The notes beneath the pieces were generated by a model, which worked only from the letters and a program-made list of their open reading frames with translations, searched no databases and was not told the origin of the DNA. A program made the position numbers and the translations under genes. Shown piece after piece: positions 1-5,822 of a stretch of 5,822 nucleotides of DNA; position 1 is the first letter of the stretch; each line of letters starts with the position of its first letter. Location of the stretch: assembly GCA_023262645.1 (NCBI GenBank), contig JALRAA010000111.1, forward strand, positions 1-5,822, read 5' to 3'. The stretch is from Burkholderiaceae bacterium (GTDB lineage: Bacteria; Pseudomonadota; Gammaproteobacteria; Burkholderiales; Burkholderiaceae_C).

Positions 1-34
1 GGCACCGGACCCGCGATTCGCCCCCTTGCCCTGA
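1..34 (+). CDS. obgE: Probable C-terminal tail of Obg GTPase (partial)
   Basis: Read from base 2, the first bases encode APDPRFAPLP followed by TGA at 32-34, 14 nt before the proB start. The call rests on two weak points. A short DPRF-containing tail resembles what I recall at the end of many betaproteobacterial Obg/CgtA proteins, and obg commonly precedes proB in this group. Obg is a ribosome-associated GTPase involved in large-subunit maturation. No catalytic part is in the window, so the identity is an inference from ten residues plus synteny. The other two forward frames also stay open for a few codons (stops at 40-42 and near 54), so the frame itself is not certain. Confidence 0.45.
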   Translation, partial: APDPRFAPLP

Positions 35-48
35 CCCGATGATTTGCC

Positions 49-1185
49 ATGTCTGAAGTCAACCCCTTATTGAAAGACGCACGTCGTATCGTGGTCAAAG
101 TCGGCTCCAGCCTGGTGACCAACGAAGGCCGCGGATTGGACGAACAGGCCATTGGCGAATGGTGTCGCCAAATCGCCGTGTTGATGCGCTCGCAAGAGAA
201 GCGAGAAATCATCATGGTGTCCAGCGGCGCGATTGCCGAAGGCATGAAACGCTTGGGCTGGGCCACGCGCCCGCATGAAATCCACGAATTGCAAGCCGCC
301 GCCGCCGTGGGGCAAATGGGGCTGGCACAGATGTACGAAAGCAAGTTGCGCCAGCACGGATTGGGCAGCGCACAGGTGTTGTTGACCCATGCCGATTTGG
401 CCGATCGAGAGCGTTATTTGAATGCCCGCTCCACCCTCAACACATTGTTGTCGCACGGCGTGTTGCCGGTCATCAACGAAAACGACACGGTGGTCAACGA
501 CGAAATCAAATTTGGCGATAACGACACCTTGGGTGCGCTGGTGGCCAATTTGGTTGAAGCCGATGCATTGGTCATCTTGACCGACCAAGCCGGCTTGTTC
601 ACCGCCGATCCGCGCAAAGACAACAACGCCACCTTGGTTCAACAGGCGCAAGCGGGCGACCCGTCACTGGAAGCCATGGCAGGTGGCGCAGGTTCGAGCA
701 TCGGGCGCGGCGGCATGTTGACCAAAATCTTGGCTGCCAAACGTGCTGCTGGTTCGGGTGCCAGCACCGTGATTGCTTGGGGCCGTGAACTCGACGCATT
801 GTTGCGTTTGTGTGCGGGAGAACCGATCGGAACCTTGTTGATCGCGCCCACCCAAAAGCAGCAAGCCCGCAAGCAATGGATGGCAGACCATTTGCAAATG
901 CGCGGCGCTATCTGGATCGATGACGGCGCTGCAGACAAACTCACCCGCGAAGGCAAAAGCCTGTTGCCCATCGGCATGCACAGTGTGAAAGGCGAGTTCT
1001 CGCGAGGTGATGTGATCGCTATTTGTGACTTGCAAGGCCAAGAGTTGGCGCGCGGTTTGGCCAACTATGCCAGCGCCGAATGCCGCTTGCTGTGTAAAAA
1101 ACCATCGTCAGAGATTGAAAAATCGCTGGGTTACGTGGCGGAACCCGAAATGGTTCACCGCGACAATTTGGTGTTGATGCGCTAA
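49..1185 (+). CDS. proB: Glutamate 5-kinase (amino-acid kinase plus PUA domain)
   Basis: The enzyme phosphorylates L-glutamate to gamma-glutamyl phosphate with ATP, the first and feedback-controlled step of proline synthesis in the cytoplasm. At 378 aa it is slightly longer than the E. coli protein (367 aa). The amino-acid kinase domain covers about residues 10-265: IVVKVGSS with K17 (E. coli K10), VSSGAIAEG at 57-65, INEND at 142-146, FGDND at 155-159 (catalytic Asp159, E. coli D150), LTDQAGLFTADPR at 177-189, and GGMLTK with K226 (E. coli K217). D116 and E152 match E. coli positions D107 and E143, which affect proline inhibition, so feedback control is probably kept. A C-terminal PUA domain spans about 285-370 and ends in the typical VHRDN. 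The ATG at 49 gives the expected short N-terminus, but no clear Shine-Dalgarno sequence precedes it. proA is not adjacent. Leucine is 35 TTG out of 46 codons. Confidence 0.97.
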   Translation: MSEVNPLLKDARRIVVKVGSSLVTNEGRGLDEQAIGEWCRQIAVLMRSQEKREIIMVSSGAIAEGMKRLGWATRPHEIHELQAAAAVGQMGLAQMYESKLRQHGLGSAQVLLTHADLADRERYLNARSTLNTLLSHGVLPVINENDTVVNDEIKFGDNDTLGALVANLVEADALVILTDQAGLFTADPRKDNNATLVQQAQAGDPSLEAMAGGAGSSIGRGGMLTKILAAKRAAGSGASTVIAWGRELDALLRLCAGEPIGTLLIAPTQKQQARKQWMADHLQMRGAIWIDDGAADKLTREGKSLLPIGMHSVKGEFSRGDVIAICDLQGQELARGLANYASAECRLLCKKPSSEIEKSLGYVAEPEMVHRDNLVLMR

Positions 1186-1700
1186 GTCTGGCGCATGCCT
1201 TGGCGCAAAAACGAACTGCGGTTTTCTTGTCGTGGCAAATATCGTGACAACTCGGTCAGCGCCATTTCGTAGACGCCGCGTTTGAATTCCACCACCGACT
1301 CCAGCGGTATCCAATAGTCGTTCCAACGCCAAGCGTCAAATTCGGGGTGCGTGCTGGCGCGCAAATTCAAGGCGTGGTCAGGCACCACCAATTGCAGCAA
1401 ATACCAAATTTGTTTTTGCCCTTTGTAGTGGCCGCGCGCATCCTTGCGGATGTAGCGGTCCGGCACTTCATAGCGCAACCAATCACGGGTCCGGGCCACG
1501 ATGCGCACCTGTTCGGGTTGCAGTCCCACTTCCTCTTGCAACTCCCTGAACAAAGCTTGCTCCGGTGTTTCCCCACGGTCAATCCCGCCTTGCGGAAATT
1601 GCCAACTGTGGGTGCGGATACGCTTGCCCCAAAAAACCTGATTCTTCTGGTTGAGCAGAATGATGCCGACGTTAGGCCGAAAGCCGTCACGGTCAAGCAT
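1182..1700 (-). CDS. rppH: RNA 5' pyrophosphohydrolase (Nudix hydrolase)
   Basis: RppH removes pyrophosphate from the triphosphorylated 5' end of mRNA, giving a monophosphate end that stimulates RNase E-dependent decay. The protein is 172 aa (E. coli: 176). It opens with the family signature MLDRDGFRPNVGIILLN and has WQFPQGGI at 33-40. The complete Nudix box (GX5EX7REUXEEXGU) lies at 38-60, with metal-binding E53, E56 and E57. YKGQKQIWYLL (92-102) and the FKRGVYE segment near 139 are also typical. I chose the ATG at 1700 because it gives the family N-terminus and has GAGG 7 nt upstream. A TTG two codons earlier (1706) is also in frame but is less well placed. The TAG stop (1182-1184) overlaps the proB TAA (1183-1185) on the opposite strand. 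It is divergent from proS. About 10 of 17 leucines are TTG. Confidence 0.96.
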   Translation of the reverse strand: MLDRDGFRPNVGIILLNQKNQVFWGKRIRTHSWQFPQGGIDRGETPEQALFRELQEEVGLQPEQVRIVARTRDWLRYEVPDRYIRKDARGHYKGQKQIWYLLQLVVPDHALNLRASTHPEFDAWRWNDYWIPLESVVEFKRGVYEMALTELSRYLPRQENRSSFLRQGMRQT

Positions 1701-1707
1701 AATCAAA

Positions 1708-1714
1708 CCTCAAG
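1708..1714 (-). promoter_or_regulatory. Ribosome binding site of rppH
   Basis: On the minus strand the sequence CTTGAGG ends 7 nt before the ATG at 1700. Its GAGG core pairs with the 16S anti-Shine-Dalgarno. The spacing fits the ATG better than the in-frame TTG at 1706, which would have only 1 nt of spacing, so this site decides the start. Confidence 0.65.
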
Positions 1715-1730
1715 AATTTCAACTAAGGCC

Positions 1731-1758
1731 ATTATGCACAGCATCGGGCCGACATCAA
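1731..1758 (-). promoter_or_regulatory. Candidate sigma-70 promoter of rppH
   Basis: On the minus strand, TTGATG (1758-1753, 4 of 6 matches to TTGACA) and CATAAT (1736-1731, 5 of 6 matches to TATAAT) are separated by 16 nt. Transcription would start near 1724, giving a leader of about 24 nt that carries the GAGG site before rppH. This is a motif match only. The 115-nt gap must also hold the leftward part of any proS promoter, for which I see no good match on the plus strand. Confidence 0.5.
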
Positions 1759-1815
1759 TACACCGATAGGTTTCATCTTCCATTCACTGCCACCGAGTTG
1801 GCCTACGACTTACCC

Positions 1816-3561
1816 ATGAAAGCTTCCCAGTTTTTAATCTCTACCCTCAAAGAGGCCCCGGCTGATGCAGAGGTGGCCAGTCACCAATTGATGATGCGCG
1901 CTGGCATGATCAAGAAATTGGGCGCAGGCATCTACACCTACATGCCTATGGGCTTGCGCGTGATCCGCAAAGTGGAGGCCATTGTTCGCGAAGAAATGAA
2001 CCGCGCCGCCGCGATCGAGCTGACCATGCCCGTGGTGCAACCTGCCGAGCTGTGGCAAGAAACCGGGCGCTTTGAAAAAATGGGTCCGGAGTTGCTGCGT
2101 ATCCGCGACCGCCATGCGCGCGATTTCGTGGTGCAGCCCACGAGCGAGGAAGTGGTCACCGATATCGCACGCCAGGAATTGCGCAGTTACAAGCAATTAC
2201 CCAAAAACTTCTACCAAATCCAAACCAAATTCCGTGACGAGCGAAGACCGCGTTTCGGGTTGATGCGTGGGCGTGAATTCACCATGAAAGACGCCTACAG
2301 TTTTGACCGCGACGCGGCCTCGGCACAGATCAGCTACCAAGCCATGGCACAGGCGTATCGCCGTATTTTTGACCGCTTCGGTTTGCGTTATCGGGCCGTG
2401 GCGGCCGACAGCGGGGCGATCGGCGGCGATTTGAGCGAAGAGTTTCAAGTGATCGCAGCCACTGGCGAGGATGCGATTGTGTATTGCCCCCAAAGCGATT
2501 ACGCCGCCAACATGGAAAAAGCCCAAGCCATGGCGCCGACACAAGCGCGCGCTGTGGCCAAGGCTGCGTGCACGCTGACACCTACGCCCGGCAAAAGCAC
2601 TTGCGAAGACGTGGCCGAGTTGTTGGGCGTACCGCTGCAGACCACGGTCAAGTCCTTGGTGTTGGCAACAGATGACACCAACGATGCAGGAGAAATTGTC
2701 AAAACCCAAGTGTGGTTGCTGTTGGTGCGGGGCGACCATGACATGAATGAAGTCAAGGTCGGCAAGCTACCCGGTTTCGACAAGGGTTTTCGCTTTGCCA
2801 CACTGGCTGAAATTGAAGCGCATTTTGGCTGCAAGCCCGGTTATTTGGGCCCGCTGAAATTGCAAAAGCCTTTGAAAATCGTGGCTGACCGGGATGTGGC
2901 GGTCATGTCCGATTGGATTTGCGGCGCCAACCAACCCGATCACCACATCACCGGTGTCAATTGGGGCCGAGATCTTCCCGAACCCGAAATGGTGGCTGAC
3001 ATTCGCAACGTGGTTGAAGGCGATGGTTCACCCGATGGCAAAGGCGTGTTGGCCATCGAGCGCGGCATTGAAGTCGGCCACATTTTTTACCTGGGCACCA
3101 AATACAGCGCGGCGATGAACGCCACGTTTTTGGCCGAGGATGGCAAGCCCCGGCATTTCGAGATGGGTTGTTACGGCATAGGCATCACACGTTTGCCAGC
3201 CGCTGCCATCGAGCAAAACCACGATGACAAAGGCATTATTTGGCCGGACGCGCTGGCACCGTTCACCGTGGTGGTGTGTCCGATCGGGCCCGACCGCAGC
3301 CCCGAGGTCAAGGCGGCTGCCGAAGCCTTGTATGCCGAGTTGCTGCAAGCCGGCGTCGACGTGATGCTCGACGACCGAGGCGAGCGACCCGGCGCCATGT
3401 TTGCCGACTGGGAGTTGATCGGTGTGCCGCACCGCGTCACGATCGGCGACCGAGGGCTGAAAGAAGGCCAGGTGGAATACCAGCACCGCAGAGATACCGA
3501 GCCGACCAAAGTGGCGTTGGCTGAGGTGGCGAAGTGGATCAAGGGCAAATTGTCCGTTTGA
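1816..3561 (+). CDS. proS: Prolyl-tRNA synthetase (bacterial type with editing domain)
   Basis: ProS joins proline to tRNA-Pro using ATP and clears mischarged alanine. At 581 aa it matches the bacterial type (E. coli: 572). Class II catalytic motifs are all present: motif 1 around GAGIYTYMPMG (36-46), motif 2 FYQIQTKFRDE with RPRFG (132-148) followed by REFTMKDAYSF (153-163), and motif 3 GCYGIGITR (451-459). The YbaK-like editing insertion lies at about 220-400. Its TTVK puts the lysine at 279, the position of the E. coli editing lysine, and LLVRGDHDMNEVK follows at 302-314. The anticodon-binding domain (about 480-581) contains LDDRGERPGAMFADWELIG. ATG 1816 gives the standard MKASQFLIS start. 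The frame stays open upstream to 1651, but that part is antisense to rppH and not ProRS-like. No clear Shine-Dalgarno is visible. Confidence 0.98.
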   Translation: MKASQFLISTLKEAPADAEVASHQLMMRAGMIKKLGAGIYTYMPMGLRVIRKVEAIVREEMNRAAAIELTMPVVQPAELWQETGRFEKMGPELLRIRDRHARDFVVQPTSEEVVTDIARQELRSYKQLPKNFYQIQTKFRDERRPRFGLMRGREFTMKDAYSFDRDAASAQISYQAMAQAYRRIFDRFGLRYRAVAADSGAIGGDLSEEFQVIAATGEDAIVYCPQSDYAANMEKAQAMAPTQARAVAKAACTLTPTPGKSTCEDVAELLGVPLQTTVKSLVLATDDTNDAGEIVKTQVWLLLVRGDHDMNEVKVGKLPGFDKGFRFATLAEIEAHFGCKPGYLGPLKLQKPLKIVADRDVAVMSDWICGANQPDHHITGVNWGRDLPEPEMVADIRNVVEGDGSPDGKGVLAIERGIEVGHIFYLGTKYSAAMNATFLAEDGKPRHFEMGCYGIGITRLPAAAIEQNHDDKGIIWPDALAPFTVVVCPIGPDRSPEVKAAAEALYAELLQAGVDVMLDDRGERPGAMFADWELIGVPHRVTIGDRGLKEGQVEYQHRRDTEPTKVALAEVAKWIKGKLSV

Positions 3562-3635
3562 CCCAACGGAGTGACTTTGCTTGCGCGAATTACAAAACCC
3601 CGACCCATGGTGTCGGCGCCTGGCCGGTTCGTTCA

Positions 3636-4271
3636 ATGAACAAAACACTTGCGCACATGCTGGTTGTGACAATGGCCGCCACGGTGCTGAACTTGCACGC
3701 CGGCCCGCAGCGCGAAGAGCACTTGGCGGATTCGGTGCGCAGTGCGTTGAGCGCAGCGGTGGCAGGGTTGCCGCCGCCCAATCCTTATTTGCCAACCACA
3801 GCGGACAAAAAAGCCTACGACGCTTGGTTGCAAACCCAACAACAGCGGCTGTCTGCGCGCTTGGTGCAATGGCATGGTCCGTCGGGTTTGCCTGAGCTGG
3901 CCACCCCAGAGGCGCAGCGTGTGTTTTTACAAATGGTCTGGTACGAGAGCCACCGCGCAGCACTGGACCCGGCCTTGGTGTTGGGCTTGGTAGAGGTGGA
4001 AAGCGGGTTTCGCAAATTTGCCATCAGCAGCGCGGGCGCCATGGGCGTGATGCAAGTCATGCCGTTTTGGCCGCGGCTGCTGGGTCAGGGAGAACCTGCC
4101 ATGTTGTTTCAATGGCAGACCAATTTGCGCTTTGGCTGTGTCATTTTGCGCCACTATTTGAAGTTGGAAGACGGCCAATTGGCCATGGCGCTGGGCCGTT
4201 ACAACGGCAGTCGCGGGCAAAGCGCTTACCCGCAAGCGGTGCTGGCTGCGCAGCAGCGCTGGCAGCCTTGA
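3636..4271 (+). CDS. Small exported lytic transglycosylase, SLT domain
   Basis: This is predicted to cleave peptidoglycan glycan strands in the periplasm with formation of 1,6-anhydro-muramyl ends. The 211-aa product starts with a weak signal peptide: lysine at 3, a hydrophobic run MLVVTMAATVLNL (8-20) and a possible cleavage after LHA (22). There is no lipobox cysteine. Residues 25-95 are polar linker. The SLT (goose-lysozyme-like) domain covers about 100-205: ALVLGLVEVESGF (113-125) with likely catalytic E122, SSAGAMGVMQVMP (131-143), and GRYNGSRGQSAYPQAV (187-202). The frame is open back to 3534, inside proS, but ATG 3636 is the first start codon after the proS stop and gives the signal peptide. 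It lacks a clear ribosome site. It lies 74 nt after proS, on the same strand, and may be cotranscribed. The specific family member and substrate are unknown. Confidence 0.85.
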   Translation: MNKTLAHMLVVTMAATVLNLHAGPQREEHLADSVRSALSAAVAGLPPPNPYLPTTADKKAYDAWLQTQQQRLSARLVQWHGPSGLPELATPEAQRVFLQMVWYESHRAALDPALVLGLVEVESGFRKFAISSAGAMGVMQVMPFWPRLLGQGEPAMLFQWQTNLRFGCVILRHYLKLEDGQLAMALGRYNGSRGQSAYPQAVLAAQQRWQP

Positions 4272-4274
4272 TGT

Positions 4275-4592
4275 TCAGTGTCCTAAGACCTTGGTCAGTT
4301 CGCCGGATTCATACATTTCGGTCATGATGTCGGAGCCGCCGATGAATTCGCCTTTGACATACAGCTGTGGGATGGTGGGCCAGTTGCTGTATTCCTTGAT
4401 GCCTTGTCGAATCTCAGCATCGTCCAACACATTCACGGTGGTGATCTGTTTGGCATCCACGCCGCAGGCTTTGAGAATCTGTATGGCGCGGCCCGAAAAG
4501 CCGCACATGGGGAAGCTGGCGCTGCCTTTCATGAACAGCAGCACCTCGTTGCCTTTGACCAGTTCATCGATACGTTGTTGCACGTCACTCAT
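4275..4592 (-). CDS. grxD: Monothiol glutaredoxin, CGFS type (Grx4)
   Basis: CGFS glutaredoxins bind a [2Fe-2S] cluster with glutathione, usually as a homodimer or with a BolA protein, and deliver clusters in the cytoplasm. At 105 aa it is a single-domain member, slightly shorter at the C-terminus than E. coli Grx4 (115 aa). The active site CGFS is at 30-33, at the same position as in E. coli. The cis-proline loop WPTIPQLYV (71-79) and the GGSDI glutathione-binding loop (85-89) are intact, as is MKGS (21-24). The only other cysteine is C43. The gene begins 25 nt after the prmC stop, with an excellent ribosome site, so it is probably the last gene of a prfA-prmC-grxD operon. Its TGA lies 3 nt from the TGA of the opposing transglycosylase. 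Leucine is mainly CTG (5 of 8). Confidence 0.96.
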   Translation of the reverse strand: MSDVQQRIDELVKGNEVLLFMKGSASFPMCGFSGRAIQILKACGVDAKQITTVNVLDDAEIRQGIKEYSNWPTIPQLYVKGEFIGGSDIMTEMYESGELTKVLGH

Positions 4593-4598
4593 GGCTTA

Positions 4599-4604
4599 CT
4601 CCTG
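4599..4604 (-). promoter_or_regulatory. Ribosome binding site of grxD
   Basis: CAGGAG on the minus strand ends 6 nt before the grxD ATG. It is the strongest Shine-Dalgarno sequence in the window and fixes this start. It sits in the 25-nt gap after the prmC TAA, which suggests grxD is translated independently from a shared transcript. Confidence 0.75.
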
Positions 4605-4617
4605 CGAATAACAGTCA

Positions 4618-5457
4618 TTATTTCACGGCCGGCCAAAGCCCGCCGGTGCAGCGGGAGATGCCCGCAAGGTCGGGGCGGCTTTGGACCTGGTCAAAACCGG
4701 CTTGCCGCAGCAAGGCCTGGACGGCTTGCGACTGATCGTGCCCATGCTCCAGCAGCAACCATCCACCCGGCTTCAGGTGACCGGGGGCCTGGTGGATCAG
4801 GGTCCGGATATCGTCCAGCCCATCCTCGCCACTGACCAGGGCTTGCCGGGGCTCGTGGCGCAGACCCGGCAGGTGCGGGTCATGGGCGGCAAGGTAGGGC
4901 GGGTTGGACACGATGAGGTCAAAACGTTGATCCGCAGGCATGGTCGATAACCAATTGCCCTGTAAACATCGCAGGGTGAGCTGCAAGGCCTGAGCGTTGC
5001 GTTGCGCCACGGCCAAGGCCTCGGGGCTCTGGTCCACCGCCCAGATCTGGGCGGCGGGGCGTTCGTGCTGCAAAGCCAGGGCAATCGCGCCACTCCCGGT
5101 GCCCAGGTCGACCACTTCCACCGCGGCATGGGGGGGCATCAGCGACAGCGCCCAGTCCACCAGGGTTTCGGTGTCGTCACGCGGATCCAGCACCTGGGGC
5201 GTGATGGACAGCGGCAGACCGTAAAACTCGGTTCGACCCAGCAGGTAGGCCAGGGGCATGGCATCGCGCCGTTGTTCGCACAGCGACTGGAAATGCTGCA
5301 AGACTGGTGCCGGGAGTTCATCGGTTCCGTGCGCCAGCAACCAGGCCCGCTCGTGCGGATCGCGGCCGAGTGCGAACAACAGCAACATGCCTGCGTCTAG
5401 GCGCTCAAGATTCGGAGCGGCCGTGACCGCTTGCTGTAAAGCCTGGTCCAGCGTCAT
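4618..5457 (-). CDS. prmC: Peptide chain release factor N5-glutamine methyltransferase
   Basis: PrmC transfers a methyl group from S-adenosylmethionine to the glutamine of the GGQ motif in RF1 and RF2, improving translation termination. The 279-aa protein has the expected two parts. A helical N-terminal substrate-binding domain (about 1-85) includes PLAYLLGRTEFYG (68-80). A Rossmann methyltransferase domain follows, with DPRDDTETLV (91-100), SAM motif I VDLGTGSGAIAL (116-127) and the catalytic NPPY (185-188). The aspartate-rich DPRDDTE differs from the more usual PRPDTE. ATG 5457 gives the normal family length. The frame continues upstream to 5619, overlapping prfA, but the extra residues are arginine-rich and unlike PrmC. 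The gene lies 85 nt downstream of prfA, which encodes its substrate. Leucine is 25 CTG and only 9 TTG of 46, unlike the genes to the left. Confidence 0.96.
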   Translation of the reverse strand: MTLDQALQQAVTAAPNLERLDAGMLLLFALGRDPHERAWLLAHGTDELPAPVLQHFQSLCEQRRDAMPLAYLLGRTEFYGLPLSITPQVLDPRDDTETLVDWALSLMPPHAAVEVVDLGTGSGAIALALQHERPAAQIWAVDQSPEALAVAQRNAQALQLTLRCLQGNWLSTMPADQRFDLIVSNPPYLAAHDPHLPGLRHEPRQALVSGEDGLDDIRTLIHQAPGHLKPGGWLLLEHGHDQSQAVQALLRQAGFDQVQSRPDLAGISRCTGGLWPAVK

Positions 5458-5542
5458 GTCTGCGCACCCGCCCTGGGTGGGGAGACGCCGGCGCCGGCCG
5501 CCATCCTCGTTCGGGCTATCTTGTCCTCTGACACCGCTTGGG
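5458..5542 (-). other. GC-rich prfA-prmC spacer with a 12-bp palindrome
   Basis: This 85-nt spacer contains GCCGGCGCCGGC (5487-5498), a perfect inverted repeat. It lacks a following T-run, so it does not look like an intrinsic terminator. No convincing promoter is visible. A 16-codon reading frame (5504-5454, minus strand) runs through it, and its stop overlaps the prmC ATG. Its status as a real gene is not supported beyond position, because its only nearby purine-rich sequence, GAGG, directly abuts its ATG. Confidence 0.4.
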
Positions 5543-5822
5543 TCATGCCAGGCCCCCCACTTCCAGGGCCTCGAGTTTCTCGGCCTGACGGGCCTGATAC
5601 AAGGCGTCGAGGACATCATCCAACTGTCCCTCCATGATGGTGGTCAGCTTGTACAGGGTCAGGTTGATGCGGTGGTCGGTGACCCGACCCTGCGGAAAGT
5701 TGTAGGTGCGGATGCGCTCGGAGCGGTCTCCCGAGCCCACCAGCGATTTGCGGGTGGCCGCTTCACGCGCCCGGATCTCGCGCTGGCGAAGGTCCATCAC
5801 CCGTGCGGCCAGCACCTTGAGG
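5543..5822 (-). CDS. prfA: Peptide chain release factor 1, C-terminal part (partial)
   Basis: RF1 recognises UAA and UAG stop codons and triggers peptide release on the ribosome. Only about the last 93 residues are in the window; the gene continues past the right edge. The segment LVGSGDRSERIRTYNFPQG, then RVTDHRINLTLYKL, is the highly conserved stretch after the GGQ domain, and the protein ends in ALEVGGLA before the TGA at 5543-5545. The PXT stop-codon recognition motif and GGQ lie outside the window. RF1 rather than RF2 is favoured by the TYNFPQGRVTDHRINLT wording and by prmC directly downstream. The frame is open to the window edge, so the GTG at 5815 is an internal valine codon, not a start. 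Confidence 0.95.
   Translation of the reverse strand, partial: LKVLAARVMDLRQREIRAREAATRKSLVGSGDRSERIRTYNFPQGRVTDHRINLTLYKLTTIMEGQLDDVLDALYQARQAEKLEALEVGGLA

Noticed and set aside
1227..1252. TTGTC/GACAA inverted repeat near the 3' end of rppH
   Set aside because: The arms are short, widely spaced and inside coding sequence, with no T-run. It is best explained by chance.
1347..1769. 140-aa open frame on the plus strand opposite rppH
   Set aside because: It lies entirely or mostly over the rppH coding region, which has a complete Nudix box. The translation shows no family resemblance.
1651..1815. 55-residue N-terminal extension of ProS
   Set aside because: The frame is open, but the added residues overlap the rppH start antisense, do not resemble ProRS, and the known family start MKASQFLIS is at 1816.
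3600..3616. Inverted repeat CCGAC/GTCGG after proS as a possible terminator
   Set aside because: The stem is only 5 bp with a 7-nt loop and no T-run follows.
3028..3963. 311-aa open frame on the minus strand across the end of proS and the start of the transglycosylase
   Set aside because: It is antisense to two well-supported genes, has no recognisable motif and has the composition expected of a shadow frame in GC-rich DNA.
4244..4253. GCTGCGCAGC palindrome near the end of the transglycosylase gene
   Set aside because: It encodes alanine and glutamine codons in frame and has no T-run. Short palindromes like this are expected in GC-rich coding DNA.
5458..5619. 54-residue N-terminal extension of PrmC overlapping prfA
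   Set aside because: It is arginine- and proline-rich shadow sequence. ATG 5457 gives the usual PrmC length and N-terminal domain.

Overview
This window looks like chromosomal housekeeping DNA from a betaproteobacterium, most likely Burkholderiales and probably near Comamonadaceae. That placement comes from remembered protein sequences and gene order (for example the ProS N-terminus MKASQFLISTLKEAPADAEV and the RppH N-terminus MLDRDGFRPNVGIILLN). No database search was possible. I see no mobile element, tRNA, rRNA, CRISPR array, phage gene or recognisable new system. Nearly all of the sequence is coding.

Layout from left to right: a probable tail of the GTPase gene obg (+, ends at 34); proB, glutamate 5-kinase (+, 49-1185); rppH, RNA 5' pyrophosphohydrolase (-, 1182-1700), whose stop codon overlaps that of proB; a 115-nt divergent promoter region; proS, prolyl-tRNA synthetase (+, 1816-3561); a small exported SLT-type lytic transglycosylase (+, 3636-4271); then a leftward block with prfA (release factor 1, only the C-terminus present), prmC (release factor methyltransferase) and grxD (CGFS monothiol glutaredoxin). 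grxD meets the transglycosylase tail to tail with 3 nt between the stops.

Functionally, PrmC methylates the GGQ glutamine of release factors, so prfA-prmC is the classical enzyme-substrate pair, with grxD as a probable third operon member. ProB commits glutamate to proline synthesis and ProS loads proline on tRNA, so the left half joins proline supply to proline use. RppH starts 5'-end-dependent mRNA decay and reads away from proS. The transglycosylase is the only gene without a well-defined role.

The most notable non-routine signal is a sharp change in leucine codon choice. Genes left of about 4270, on both strands, use mainly TTG. grxD, prmC and prfA use mainly CTG. Other points of interest are the terminator-free convergent gene ends and two very short reading frames whose stops overlap the start codons of prmC and the transglycosylase.
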